From: Anas platyrhynchos
Lineage: Eukaryota > Chordata > Aves > Anseriformes > Anatidae
DNA length: 64,000 nt
Direction of reading: 5' to 3'
NCBI RefSeq assembly: GCF_047663525.1
Contig: NC_092590.1
Coordinates: 8,452,001-8,516,000 of the forward strand
Shown: positions 38,147 through 50,314 of the stretch, one piece after another
Numbering within the stretch: position 1 is the first letter of the stretch
Layout of the letters: every line of letters starts with the position of its first letter
Made by a program: the position numbers and the translations under genes
The notes under the pieces: generated by a model
What the model was told of the DNA's origin: nothing
Seen by the model: only the letters and a program-made list of their open reading frames with translations
Databases searched by the model: none

Positions 38147-38894
38147 CCAAGCAATTTGAGCAGAAATTTACTCTTCATCCCTTTGGAAATGCTTTATGCC
38201 TGCAGTTCAGGAAGCTCAGCAGGAACCTGCGTCTTCAAACTGAGACTCCAATGTCAGGCTAATCTGTTCCCACGCATGCCAGTTCCACCAGAGCAGGTCT
38301 GCCTTCAGATACTTTGCTCTTTTCAACCGTGAAGGCACTGAAGGAAGATAATCTGATGACCGGTGTAGAAGGAAGTTGTTGGGGCAGTCATCTTGTCTTT
38401 GTAGCCAAAATAGGTGGCATAAAGAGTTTGAAACAAGGAACACTGAAGGTACTTGGCTACAAACTTACATTTTTTTTGGCACTTCAAGGGCTTGCATTTT
38501 AAAGAACAATGTATCCCCAGCTTTAATTCTGTTTTACATAAGCACTTCTATTTAAGAAGTACCTTTACCTTTACTTAAAAGGGCAAAACTAACTGAATAA
38601 TTTGCACTTCCAAGTGTAGTGAGACCTGTATTACATCTGAAGTTCACCGGAGACTGACAGCTCCTACGAGGTACCACATTGATTTCTCAGGAGCTTACCA
38701 GTTTGTAACCAGCCTGAACAAAAGAAGTACTGGAGGCCTCACAGAAGTTTTTAAGATTTGTTGGCATGACCTGTGGGGCTTGCAACTTCTGTGAGTACCG
38801 CGTTTCATGCTTAGCTAATGAGGCTTAGAGGTTTTTGGCAAAACTTGTGCCTGAAAAAACCACTAAAATAGTTTGCATATGGTCAGAACCTGGG
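38147..38894. other. Intergenic sequence between LTR and CR1 tail, nothing recognised
   Basis: Unique sequence; the first five bases belong to the LTR target-site duplication. No repeat landmark or exon signal was seen. Confidence 0.6.
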
Positions 38895-38934
38895 GTCCCT
38901 AAAGCAACCACTAATCAATTCTGTGATTCTGTGA
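38895..38934 (+). mobile_element. Probable CR1 3' tail remnant
   Basis: GGGGTCCCTAAAGCAACC is followed by ATTCTGTGATTCTGTGA at 38918-38934, two copies of the CR1 terminal repeat in the sense direction. Upstream CR1 landmarks are too eroded to recognise, so the true left edge is unknown. The tail alone could arise by chance, but the GGTCCC...ATTCTGTGA order fits CR1. Confidence 0.45.
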
Positions 38935-40596
38935 TCAGAGAAACCCTTTCTTATTCCACAAGACTCAAGGAAAACATTGTTATTTAGATATGGTATTTTC
39001 TCTATAATAGGAATTAGGACCAGGAGTTCATTAGAAATCTGATTGTCAGTCTTTATTACTGTATAACTTTTGCTGGCAAAGTTATTTGGTGTAAAAACCC
39101 TGTTGTTAATCCCTGGCTGGATTAGATTTATTTTTAAGTGTCAAGTAAATTGATCAACCCTTTCTTGTTTTTATTACTGAACTTTAAAAATTGCCAGATG
39201 CTGCTGTTGAGTGGTGGTTTATGAGGCTTCTTGTCACTAGCCTGAGGCAGGGCAGAAATAGAAGGGCAAGGAGGTTATTTTTGGAATGTACAATGTGATA
39301 TTTTTATGTTGCACATTTATTTTAAGAGAGGCAATGGACTGTGAAGGCATTTTAAGTTTGCACCTTTCTCTCCTGATAGGTTTGGATTGTTGTAATCAGA
39401 GGAAAAATGATGACTGATGATTGTCAGAAACTTGTCATTTGTCCCCTTAGTGTAGCACTGGATAGCCCAGAAGAAGCAAACAGGTCTGTAGGGCAGTAGC
39501 ATCACTTCTGGGTGTGTATGGTTAAAGAAACACGTGGTGTGTTCACAAGTTGAGTGGCTGGTTATATGCTCTAATTTACTTCCAGAATGAGAAGTTAACA
39601 GATCGCATGCCTGAAGTTAGGCCCCTGGTATATAGGCAGAAATATTTTTTCAAAGATGCTGAGTACACAAATAGCTACCGTGATTTACGTGGCGCAGGAG
39701 TTAACCAGCAGCTGTACAGATTCTTGAAGGTTAAATGTAGGCAGGTAAAATACAAACCATAAAAATTCACTTAAGGCATGGCAAAGTCTTTAATATTTGT
39801 CAAACGTGTCAGGGAAGCTCTTGATCCCTGTGCCAGTCATGTCACACATCCCCATTGATAATTTTTTTTATGATTTTTTTGAAAATAGACCTCTGTGTTC
39901 GTTGAGGGCTGGTTTGCAAAGGAAGTTTTTAATCTCTGGAATTCTTTGAGTAGGAGAGAGGGGGCAAAAAGAGGAGTAAGGAAAGGAGTGCAACTTCTAA
40001 ACGGGGAAAAACAAAAAGACAAAATGTCCAAACACCAAAACTTAGTATTTTTCATTGCCTCCTAACTACAAAATGGTTTGTCTGATTGTTCCACGATAAA
40101 TATCTTTCTCTGTGTATGGTCTAGACAGCAGATATTTTAAATGGAAAGGTGCTTTTCTTTCCCTCTGTTACAGGAATTCAGTATTGGGATTATGGTTTAA
40201 AGGAAACTCTTACCTTGACTAAGGAGTAGTTAGTATAACCTCATTACAGCGTGAGGAAAAGGGATTTCACTAGTTGTTATATTCAGGGATTTTTCTGGCC
40301 CCTCCGCTTTAGGGAAGGAAGTCAGATGCTCAGGAAACCTGATGACTGCAGTGCAGAGGCTGGTGGGGATAGTCCCGATCTCGTTGTTCTGGCACATGTG
40401 TGAGCAGTAAGTGATGCAAATGAGACATTCCAAGAATAAGTGATAAATTTGGCAACACTCATGTGGCAAGTCCCAGTGAGGGAAAACAGACATCAGAAAG
40501 CCAGAACTGCTTTATTTAGTTATGATGAATCTCAGATAAGAATTTTCTAGTTCCCCTAACTTAACACGCATTTAAAAAAAAGTATGATGTATACAT

Positions 40597-40621
40597 ATAT
40601 GTATGTATGCACACACACACC
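40597..40621. repeat. Mixed TATG / (CA)n microsatellite
   Basis: ATATGTATGTATG followed by CACACACACAC, a short purine-pyrimidine alternating tract that favours Z-DNA. Confidence 0.8.
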
Positions 40622-43600
40622 CGTTGGAAATGTAAAACCAACAGCAACATTTCTGCTTCTTAATCAGATTATATATTTAACTGAGGGATGTTACATATAT
40701 AAAAGCTCATCTGTGTTAAGTTAAAGGGGCAGAATTTTTCATTGCCTTATTCTCTATGGTATAAGCTGTTAACTATGCCAAAGGAGTTATCTGTATTTCT
40801 GAAAACAGGAGAACGGTTCTGCCACTCTGGCACAGGAGAAGATGAATTGCTTTCTGCCAGTAAAGTTTGAAAGATGAAGGTCCTTTTAAAAGAAGTGTCT
40901 TATCTCCATTGAGAAATAGCACTGGTGATGTTTTGTTTCTCTTCACATCTACCTGCCCTACATAGCTTTGGTTTATTCATTCGTCTTTATTGCAATGTGG
41001 CCGTGCTTTACCTATATACTGTACATCCAAACTCCATCTGGATTTAAAGCTGTGCATCATACTTTTCTTTTCATCTAGGATTTGATATTCTTAACTTGGT
41101 TTGTGAATATCATTTCAGAGGGAGGACAAATGCTCTTTATGAAGATTCCTGGTCTCAGAATCATCTCTGGAGTGCAGACTGACATCTCATTGCCTCCTCT
41201 TTAAGTTCTAACAACTAGGTAACAATTTCAGATTGAAGCTCAATTCAAAACCAAGGCACTAGTATAAAGCATTATCATTTTAGTGAAAATGTAGTCACCA
41301 TTGATTTTGGTTGTTCCTATTTGGTTGAAAACTTAGGAAATTTTTGTTTAGTGTTTCACCCTGCCATTATTTATAACTGCGACTCACTGTACTTTAGTCA
41401 CTTTAAACAATCTGGTTGCTAGAGCCAAAGACAATCCCAAACCACACAGATTTAAATGTTTAAGCAAATCAATGACATTATTAATTCATAAATCCCATGT
41501 TAGCAATCTGTAGAAAGAATGTTTGCTTTACCACATACAACTAAACGATACAGATGGATATGTAATTTCTGCTGAAGCATGATCCTCATTCAAGAGGAGT
41601 TTTAGCATTTTTGTGTTTATCTTTTGTCAGCACATTGCAGAATGAGTTCAATTAGTTCACAAATAACTGAAGTAGTAGTAGTTCAAGCATCTTTTTAAGG
41701 GATTATATTTTTATTGTATGGTCAATGATATAGATTTTGACATTATATACTTTTCAGGCCTACGTATGTTCAGAGTCCACACTGTGAAATTCTGCTTTTA
41801 TTCTTCTTTTCAGTAAAATTTCACTGAAGGAAAAAAAAAAAAAAGGAAATACGTCAGTTACGATATCAATAATGTCCATGAAGCACGATGTGTATTCTTG
41901 CATTTGTCTATGAAAAGGCAATGGTCAGGTAGGACTTTGCATACACACCTTACAAAGTAGTCATTAGCAGCTGTTAAATGAGAGTGTCGAGGTGCAGATA
42001 ATTGCCAGTAGGGACAGAACTAAAATTTGAATTTGGGGACATTTCTTTTCTAAGTATTGCATGCTAAATCATAGACTATGTTGGCTCATGAAGGTAAGTT
42101 TTCTCTGAAGATCTTTATGGACAAAAAATGTACAGAAGAAACAGAATATATTGAAAAGCTAATTAAAACTATCTCTGTGAAGATATAGTTATGAAGAACC
42201 TCTGTTAACATGAGGTGCTCATTTGAAACCATACGAACAGGATCAACAGGTAGATGTTTACTGAAAGCAGAAGGTAAATGTACAGTTCCATATGTTCTTT
42301 CTACATTGTTTTTAGGAGAAGAATATTCCTGGTTGTAGATCTTGAAGACAAAACAAAAGGCTGACTGTTTGTCTAATTAACATACCTGTGACAGGAAGGA
42401 AAGGTAAGACTAGCCACAAGCAGCTGTCTTAACTGAATTGTAACATGCTTTTGATCAAGATCTCATAAATCCTCATTGTGTTCATAGGCAGATGGATTTT
42501 AGCTTGAACAAACCTAAAGCCTTCATGTACTTAAGGTGAGGGAAATGGGATCTCTGTCCCACATTATTCTCTTGTGTGGCACTGTGTTGGCCATTGCCAC
42601 CCACAGTGCACTGCTGCATAAATAAAGTCTGAAGAAGAATTCCCCAGAGTTTTGGTTAGTCTATTTAATAAATCATATACAACGAAAAGAATATTCCCTT
42701 AAGCCAAAGGGAAGTGATAAAGAGTGGAGTATGTGGGTCCATCTGGTCAGAATCTCATAAAAATGTGTTTACTCTTCATTTTACATACCCTCTATGTGTT
42801 GGTGTGACATAATTCTCTATAAAGGTATGAATACTGTGCACATACAACCACGAGTTTGTATGAGATACAGTGAATATCCCATGAGAGAGGGAACAAGACA
42901 TAATTTAGTGTTGGAACCAGGAGTGATTTATGAAGATCATTGTCTTACTGATTCAGATACTTTCCATATGTTGTAGAAACCACTTTTTGCATGGTATGCG
43001 TAAAACATGTAGCAAATCTACCTCCTTTAAAATGTTTTTCTTTAAATGAAATTATTTTTTTTTAAAGTCTCTGTTCTGTGGTATCCCACCTTATTTTTTT
43101 TGGAAGGACACTTTAACATGAAAGAGATTGTGAGGTGACTCTGCTGAGGTTTGGTGTGGCTGACAAAAAAACTAGAAGTACTTCTGATGCTAAAACATCC
43201 TATTGCACTGTATTTATGGCTTGACTTCTGTATCACGTTTATCTGATACATAATATGCCCTGTGTTACGCTTAACACCCTGAAGGTACTAGCCTAGTATG
43301 GGAGGATCAAATCTATTTATTTTTTCTTACCAGCTGTAGCACCTTATAATTCTATATCTCATTTTATTTTAGAAATTAGTTAAAGGTGGACCTAGTTGTA
43401 TTTAAATTATGTGATGGGAACATGATTACTAAAAATCCATTACTGTTTGAGGCATTAAAACACTCCATTTAATTTATTATAATGCATAAAATAATTTTAT
43501 TATGTGTAGACTATTTCACTGGTTGCTTAGTGAATGAAGGGACATTTATTAATCACATAAATCAACACCACCTGTGGCAACTTGCCCCCCTGAAGTACCT

Positions 43601-44500
43601 GCCAAGGAGAGATGGATGAACAAAGCATGAGGAAGAAATTATCTGGTGTGTGCTCTGCCTTTTTGCTTGCAGTCTTCTAGAATGTATTTGTTTGTTCACC
43701 AAACAGTGCCTGCAGAGTAGTTTGGCTTGTAGCTTGTTTGGAAGCAATGTGTAGTGAGTATCAAAATATACTCCCAATGAAGATTATTTATCACTAATGG
43801 AGGGACACATTTTTTGTTGTTGTTCTTTGTGTTTGATCCCTTCCTTACTTAAAAAGTCCGTGGATCACAAATGAGACATTGCAGTGTTGCTGCTGTACAA
43901 ATTAAGACCAGTATGAATAACCTACACTACCCCTATAGCTTTACTTTGGACCCTCCATAATGATCTCCACAGACTTCAGGGGTATTCAGAACAAATCTTG
44001 GAATCAATTTCTCAGCATGGACGTATGGGACTGCCACTTTAAAATACATTAGGCACACTTTCTGTAGGCCTTTCTTAAAAATCCTTGTTTCAGTGGCTGT
44101 CTCCCATTAAACTTCTTGCTAGGGAATCTGTGGAAAGTGAATTATAAAGATGATGCAAAGCCACTTGAAACTAATAAAGCACTTGAACAAATGTAGTTAA
44201 GAAGTTGTGAACACTGTTTTCCTGTGACTGTAACCCAGGGTCTATGTTTTTAGATGCTTTCCCCCATGTTCCTATTTTGTAAGTCTTATATGAGTGCTAG
44301 CATGAGATACCATAAGAGTTATAGCAGAAGAGTTGCATAAGATAGCATAATCCAGGCTCATCAGTACAAAAGCTCACTTTGAAAGTCTGTAAAATGTTTT
44401 CAGAAAGATAAAACAACATCAGTGCTAAAAATAGTAATAAAGATTCACTTTCCTTGATTAAATGAATCAAAAATAGGTGTGCAACTTGAGCAAAGATTGC

Positions 44501-44502
44501 AT

Positions 44503-44537
<35 letters not shown>

Positions 44538-44538
44538 T
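44501..44538. repeat. (ATTT)n microsatellite
   Basis: Nine tandem ATTT units, pure, then ATTATTTGTTTGTTTG. It lies just upstream of an exon-like segment and would form part of its pyrimidine-rich acceptor region. Confidence 0.95.
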
Positions 44539-44568
44539 TATTTGTTTGTTTGATTCCTCAATGTGCAG

Positions 44569-44614
44569 CCATGCACATCAGCTCAGTGCCCAGAAGGCTC
44601 GCCGGAGCAGGCTG
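44569..44614 (+). other. Exon-like segment (46 bases), possible lncRNA exon
   Basis: GATTCCTCAATGTGCAG gives an acceptor ending at 44568, and GCTG|GTGAGTAGC gives a donor after 44614. The segment is GC-rich with an ATG at 44571 that stays open to the donor. The next strong acceptor on the same strand is at 45060, so this and the next entry could be spliced together with a 446-base intron. No protein is recognised. Confidence 0.18.
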
Positions 44615-45060
44615 GTGAGTAGCACGGTAGCAGGCCTGTGGCCATCCTTTCTTGTGTCCTGTGCACTCTGCACGTATCCGTGCCACGTTGTTCTCCAGAC
44701 CTCCGTGCTGTGCGAGCTTGCTGCTGGGAGGGGAGAACAAATGTGTCTGGAAAGCTTCAACATCTGCTGTAACCATGAGTGCTTTGCTGGATGAGCTCAC
44801 CAGCAGGTAGGACAGCTCGTTCCTCTGGTCTGCTATCATTAGCTAGCCACCGTTGCTGACCCTCGGAGAATTGTTAATGCTTCTTTTTGGGCTTGAGAAA
44901 AGGTTAGTCAGCCGAATAGGTATTTTCTGCATGGCCGAAAGGGAAGGACAAACAACTCTTTCCAAAGCGGCTGTGAAAGCAGCTTCTGCATGTATAGGAT
45001 AGAAGACAAATGTGCTGGACAGGTTTTCTGTTACTTATTTTCATTTTTATGTTTTCACAG

Positions 45061-45147
45061 AATGAATTTTATCCATGGGCAGGGGACTGAAGAAATGTGC
45101 GTATGATTGCTCTACCCTCAGAAGAGGATCTGAGGTGAAAATGAGAG
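45061..45147 (+). other. Exon-like segment (87 bases) with strong splice sites, possible lncRNA exon
   Basis: A long pyrimidine-rich acceptor (TTTTCATTTTTATGTTTTCACAG) ends at 45060 and GAGAG|GTGAGTGG gives a near-consensus donor after 45147. All three frames contain a stop, so if transcribed it is non-coding or UTR. Another acceptor (GCTCTTGCCTACAG) ends at 45230, so a third exon could start at 45231. This is the best pairing of splice signals I saw in the window, but such pairs also occur by chance. Confidence 0.25.
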
Positions 45148-46697
45148 GTGAGTGGCTGGAATACTGGCTCTCCGAGCAGGAATTAATTGTATATTATTGT
45201 CATGTGTTACTCTATTGCTCTTGCCTACAGGGAAGTGGTAATGAGTCAGTGTTTGTCCATAGATTCAAGATTTATGAACGTGTCAGTTGGCAAATTCAGA
45301 ACAAGTCCACAGTTGTCTCTTCCATGTTTTTCTGGTTGCTTAAAACAATATATCACCAGCTGCTTTCTGCTGCTTGTAGGATCAGTGGAAATCCCATCCC
45401 ACTCTATTGTTCTCTCTCTAATGTCAATTGGTTCCACTTCTTTTCTGGTGATATGGCTAATTAGAGAAATGGGCACATGTACTTCATAGCACTGGGACAG
45501 CCTCTTCCAGAATCTTTCCTAGGCAAGGACTGCCCTTCTCATCACTTGCTTGGACTTACCGTTTGCCTGTCCCTTCTCTGCTTCAAAAAACTCTGTGTAA
45601 CTCTCCCTTTTTATATTGAGACACATGGGCATGCATCGATTTTTCTGATTCTGTGATGGGTCTGCTTACCTAAGTTAATTTAGGTTCTTTATCAGGAATG
45701 AAAGTGGAAACTAAATGCGTCCTCAGGATGGAATAACCCCAATTGTCCCAGCTGAAAAGATGATTCATTTCTTTTCCTTGAAGGTGCACTGCTCACTTCT
45801 GAAGCTGGTAGCCAAGCCTGAGGCAGGACAGTCAGAGATTAAAGTTTTCCTTTCCAGAAATGCCGTTTGTGTTTAAGTGTGTTTAAGCAGAATTGTCTCT
45901 GAGAGCTGCAACATGTGGAAGATATGCAACACAATCTTTTCTTCGCTCATGTTTCATCAGCTGTTTACTAGACTCTGGTTTCAACATCTTTGTTAGCCAC
46001 GGTAGCGTAGGTGAAGGAACAAAATAGCTCGAGTTTCAAATCTGAAGCTGGCTTTACAGCCCTGACACTTAGGTGTGCAAAGAATTACAATTTTTCCCCT
46101 TTTGTTTTGTCAGTTTGTCTATCGAGTGATAAAATAGTTGAAGCTGGACAGGCCTGCAGGTCAGTTTTGTCAACCCTATGATCATATAGATAGATAGGTA
46201 TTCGTACATTCAGAAGGACAGCTGTGTTTTGGATTGCTTCCACAGTGTGTATCACCCTCATCCACAGCAGGTGGCGCTTGAGCCCCTGAAATGCACCATT
46301 TATTCAGCGATTCTTGTGGTTTTACACCACGGGTTCTGTACAAACCGTGGAAGATGCTCTGGTAGCATCAGTGTCCTCTGATACCGGTTGCTTAAAATCA
46401 GAGTGACAGCCCACAAAACAGGATACGGGGTGAGAAGCAAGAAGGGAATTTTTGGAATCAATTAAATTAACTTGGGCATAAGGACAAATAATGCAGTTTT
46501 CCACTCCTTGGAATGCCATGATCCAGGAAACGATGTGATTGCTGGTTGTAACACCATATTCTCTGTAGGAAGCACTCCCCGGAATTGGGAACTGTGTAAA
46601 CAGCAAATGCATTTAAATATAGCAAAAATGTATATTAACCTGAATGAAATCAGCGTAAGGAAATAACCGTTTCACAGACAAGCAGAAACAGTGATGC

Positions 46698-46714
46698 TTT
46701 TTTTTTTTTTTTTT
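46698..46714. repeat. Poly-T run, 17 bases
   Basis: Uninterrupted T homopolymer. Confidence 0.9.
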
Positions 46715-47741
46715 GAATACAGTCACGTTTTTGATGCTTTTTATCTTATGCAGGAAAGGTGTTTCAGTCCGCCTGTGCCGAGCACAACAGAATCTCATGC
46801 TGCTAACTTTCCAGTTCAATCCTGCAAAAGCATGAGTTTAATTGTTCCTATCTACCAGAACACAGGTATTTTGGCAGAGATTTTACACTTACACTGGTTG
46901 TCTACTGTAGTGACTAAAACAGAGTCAGACAACTCTAATATTTAGGACTGTAATGTACAGTTTGGAGCATTAATAATGCAGGCATGATGGGCTTTGGCTC
47001 CCTGTGCAGTTAATGGAGGAAGGAGATGCAGTTCCTCAGGTACAGGACAATGTACCTGTGCATATTACAGAAGCATCTTTTTGTACATGTTTTTTCTCTG
47101 GTCACTGCCTTCCAGTGCTTGATAATCCTTCCCATATTTATTATAAAGATGTTCTGTTGTTTTTCAATATAGCCACAAGCAGAAAGGAGAAAATGTGAAT
47201 GGAAAGGCTTGAAAAGCTTTAGAAAAGTGAAAATAGACATTTAAAATCATGATGAGGAAGTAAGATCTGTCTTTCTGGATCCCCAAAAATCCAGAACACT
47301 ACAAAACATTTGCAAGCAGGGCTAGTGACAAAAGTACTGGCAGGACAGGCTTTCAACTGGTGTTAAATTGTTATGGGACCGTCAAAGGTCTCTTCTGTTG
47401 CTGTTCTGCACTTACAGAGCCCCTGTAACTGGGCGCCACCTCTTTGGCCATGGAAACTAAGGGAAGTGGGAAGAAAATGCACTTAATGACTTGGTATGGC
47501 CTAGAACTGCTGGGCTCAACTCTCCCCTGCTCTCCATTCTGTGTAGATATTACCCTCTTGTGCCATACTGAGGTGTCAGAAACAGAGGCATTTTAAATCT
47601 ATTTGTCAAAAGAATAGATGGTGGATAAAACATATCTATTAACTTTGAAGGTAGCTCCTGCTCAGTAAGGACCTCAGCCAGAGCCATAATATTGAATTAA
47701 TGATGTAAATACAGTTACAGAACAAACCCCCAAAACTGTCT

Positions 47742-47760
47742 ACAAACAAACAAACAAACA
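47742..47760. repeat. (CAAA)n microsatellite
   Basis: Four to five CAAA units. Confidence 0.85.
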
Positions 47761-49489
47761 GTGACATACCACATTGATGAATCACTGATACATTTGCTGA
47801 GCTGAATAATCCTTTGTACTACCCTTGAAAGGAAACGAAGTAAAAAGTCCTATCTGTGGCCATCGTTTGTTATCAGCATACACTGCTAATCAAAAATGGC
47901 TTTGGTGTAGAAAAGAGTCTTAGAGTAAGTTTTAATAAATTGCAACTTAAATATAAACGCCGTGCCAAACAAATTGTATGCTATGATGTACAGTTGAAAC
48001 TTTGAGCCTACCACAAATCCCAGAAGCACACATTCCCAAAACAAGTGCTTTCCAGCAAATACCAAACAAAAATAACTTTTCAACAGAAGATGTCTCTGGA
48101 GTATAGCAAAATACCAGCCCTCTTAGGACAGTCATGCAGGAGAAAGTAAGTAAGTAGTCACCATAAACTCCAACTTCTTCTGTGGAACCAGCCAATAACC
48201 ATCATGCCTGGGTGGTGTCAAGAAGAACGAGATTATTTTCATCTTCTGTATGTGACAAATTCCTCTGTTCTCCAGATTAAATGAAATAAAGACCTTCACT
48301 GCATCTGGTGTAATAAAGTTATGCCATTACCCCCTTCCATTCCAGATGAAGCAATCAGAAATGAGCACTTCTCCCTTACAGCTGCTGCTGCTGCTTCTTT
48401 TGATCAAAATTGCTCTGTGTTCTTAGTAACTGTAAATCTGAAGGAGGAAGTGTTTTTAGGAGATGGAATAGACATGAATTACCCTCTTTGGTAAGCATTC
48501 AAGGCTTTCTATTCTCTAGGGATTGCAAAAAAAAAAGTTCTGTGTATTTCAAGAGCTCAGATGTTGTTCCTTATTAAAAGGACTTTCCATAGCAAAACCT
48601 ACAGGCAGATCATGAATACTGTTCTTCCCAAATGAATTCACAATTAAGAGTTCAAACAGAGCAAAACCCGGGATATTTTGAGAATCTTAATCAATCTCAC
48701 ATTACTAGGTTCCGTTGTCAGCCCAATCCACAAGGGAATGAATAACACTTAAACTATTAAGGCACCAGAGTTTTTTAGGAAATGGAAAGCATCCGTCCTA
48801 TCTAAGAAATCAATTCCACAGAATTTGTTCCATTGTCAAATGGCAAAAAGCAAGTCTGTTAGGGTTCTTTTAAGTTAGCAATATTTTATCAAGACAGCTA
48901 CCATTTTAATTGCATAATATTATGTACATTATTTCAAAAGAAGTTGACCTAAAACATGGATGTATTCAGGGCAAGTGCTGGTACATAGGCTTCATTCACA
49001 GATTACTACATTCTTGCTTCTAAATAATATGTGGTCATGACCCTTTCTTACTACCCACTGTGACACCAACTCAAGCTATTTTTCTGGATCTGAGATTCTG
49101 GGTATATGTTATGATCTGAATGAAGATAGAATCGCAATTTGGCAGGAACCTGAAAAGAGGAAGATAAGAAGAAAGCACTCTGTATAGCCTTCCAGATTCA
49201 TACTGGGTAGCTTGGATTTCAGAAAGTCCCAAATCAGAAGGTAATTTAGATTATCTTGTCATTTCTCTGGTTTATCACAGGAGATATGCTTCACCCAGAA
49301 CCCTTTTTGAAGCTCACTTTGTAGAAAGCATTTCAGACTGAGCAGGAGATTAACTTGAGCCAGGGAAGAGCAATGTTTGAGGTTCTCATAGTGTTAGGAA
49401 CCCAAGTAGATGTTAGGCTACTTGTTGATCTGTAAGGCAGACACACTGTGCATTCACTACTTTGATAGTCTAGGCAGAATAGGTTTTGT

Positions 49490-49830
49490 TTCTGTTTTAC
49501 AATGAGGAAATTGATGTGTACAAGTCCCTCATCCTAGATCATATTTGAAAGCTGCACGTGCATCATAAATACATGATATTTTAGAAACTGCCCAATTCCA
49601 TATCCAAGTTAAGAAGTATTTGTCTTCCTTCTACTCAGGAAATAGGTAGTAAATCTCAGTGATTAGCACTGATGAAATGATGTCAGTGATTATTCTGTGA
49701 TATACATGGTTCTTGTGTCACTTTGGACATGAAAGGCACTAAAGAGATCTCACCAGTTTTCCAGAAGTGAAAACTCACAGCTCAGAAAGATGAGTATAAG
49801 AATTTTGCAATTCAGGCCTGAATCCAGACT
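49490..49830 (-). repeat. Possible ancient MIR-like SINE remnants
   Basis: GTTTTACAATGAGGAAATTG (49494-49513) and, separately, CAGTTTTCCAGAAGTGAAAA with CAGCTCAGAAAGATGAG and ATTCAGGCCTGAATCCAGAC (49754-49830) resemble antisense MIR (TTTTACAGATGAGGAAACTG ... CCCAGGTCTGACTCC). Matches are short and degraded, so this could be coincidence. Confidence 0.25.
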
Positions 49831-50295
49831 CTGCAAAGGTGAGGGGTCTTTCAACAGGAGTCTTGGTTCTGACAGTGAACAAGAGGTAAGCCAAGAATAA
49901 TTCTGTTGAGCTCAATGGCACAAAGGTTGTAGGGGAAAAAAAAAAAAAAAGTAAAAGAAGACTAAGAAGATTCAAGATATTTCCATTTATGTAAAACAAC
50001 GAATTAGTTATTGAAGTGATTAGACGCATTATTTTCATGCAGAATGGGTGCTTATTCTCTTGTCTCAGTTCCTTCATCCTGACCTTAAAGATCATCGAGT
50101 TTTATAATGTGGATAGAATGCCAAGGAATTTCCTCCGTTTTCTTTGATAAGGAGAAAAATATCAGTGATTTATACCTGTGCTTTCATGGGAGCAGAGCTA
50201 AGTCTGTACCTTTCCCTCCCTGGTGTTCCAGAAACTAGCAAATTCATGCGTGCTTTTACTCCAGGACCAGCAACATCACTTGGCTTTACAAGAAA

Positions 50296-50314
50296 AATAA
50301 TAATAATAATAATA
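50296..50314. repeat. (ATA)n microsatellite
   Basis: Six ATA units before AAAAAGATGG. Confidence 0.85.

Noticed and set aside
45075-45464. 129-codon open frame on +
   Set aside because: No recognisable protein and it runs through good splice sites. The spliced non-coding reading is at least as likely.
45630-45656. GATTTTTCTGATTCTGTGA, CR1-tail-like
   Set aside because: No GGTCCC/CAACC landmark upstream and only one good repeat unit.
46143-46200. GGTCAGTTTTGTCAACCCTATGATC, CR1-like
   Set aside because: Too short and without the repeated tail; followed by a (GATA)3 run only.
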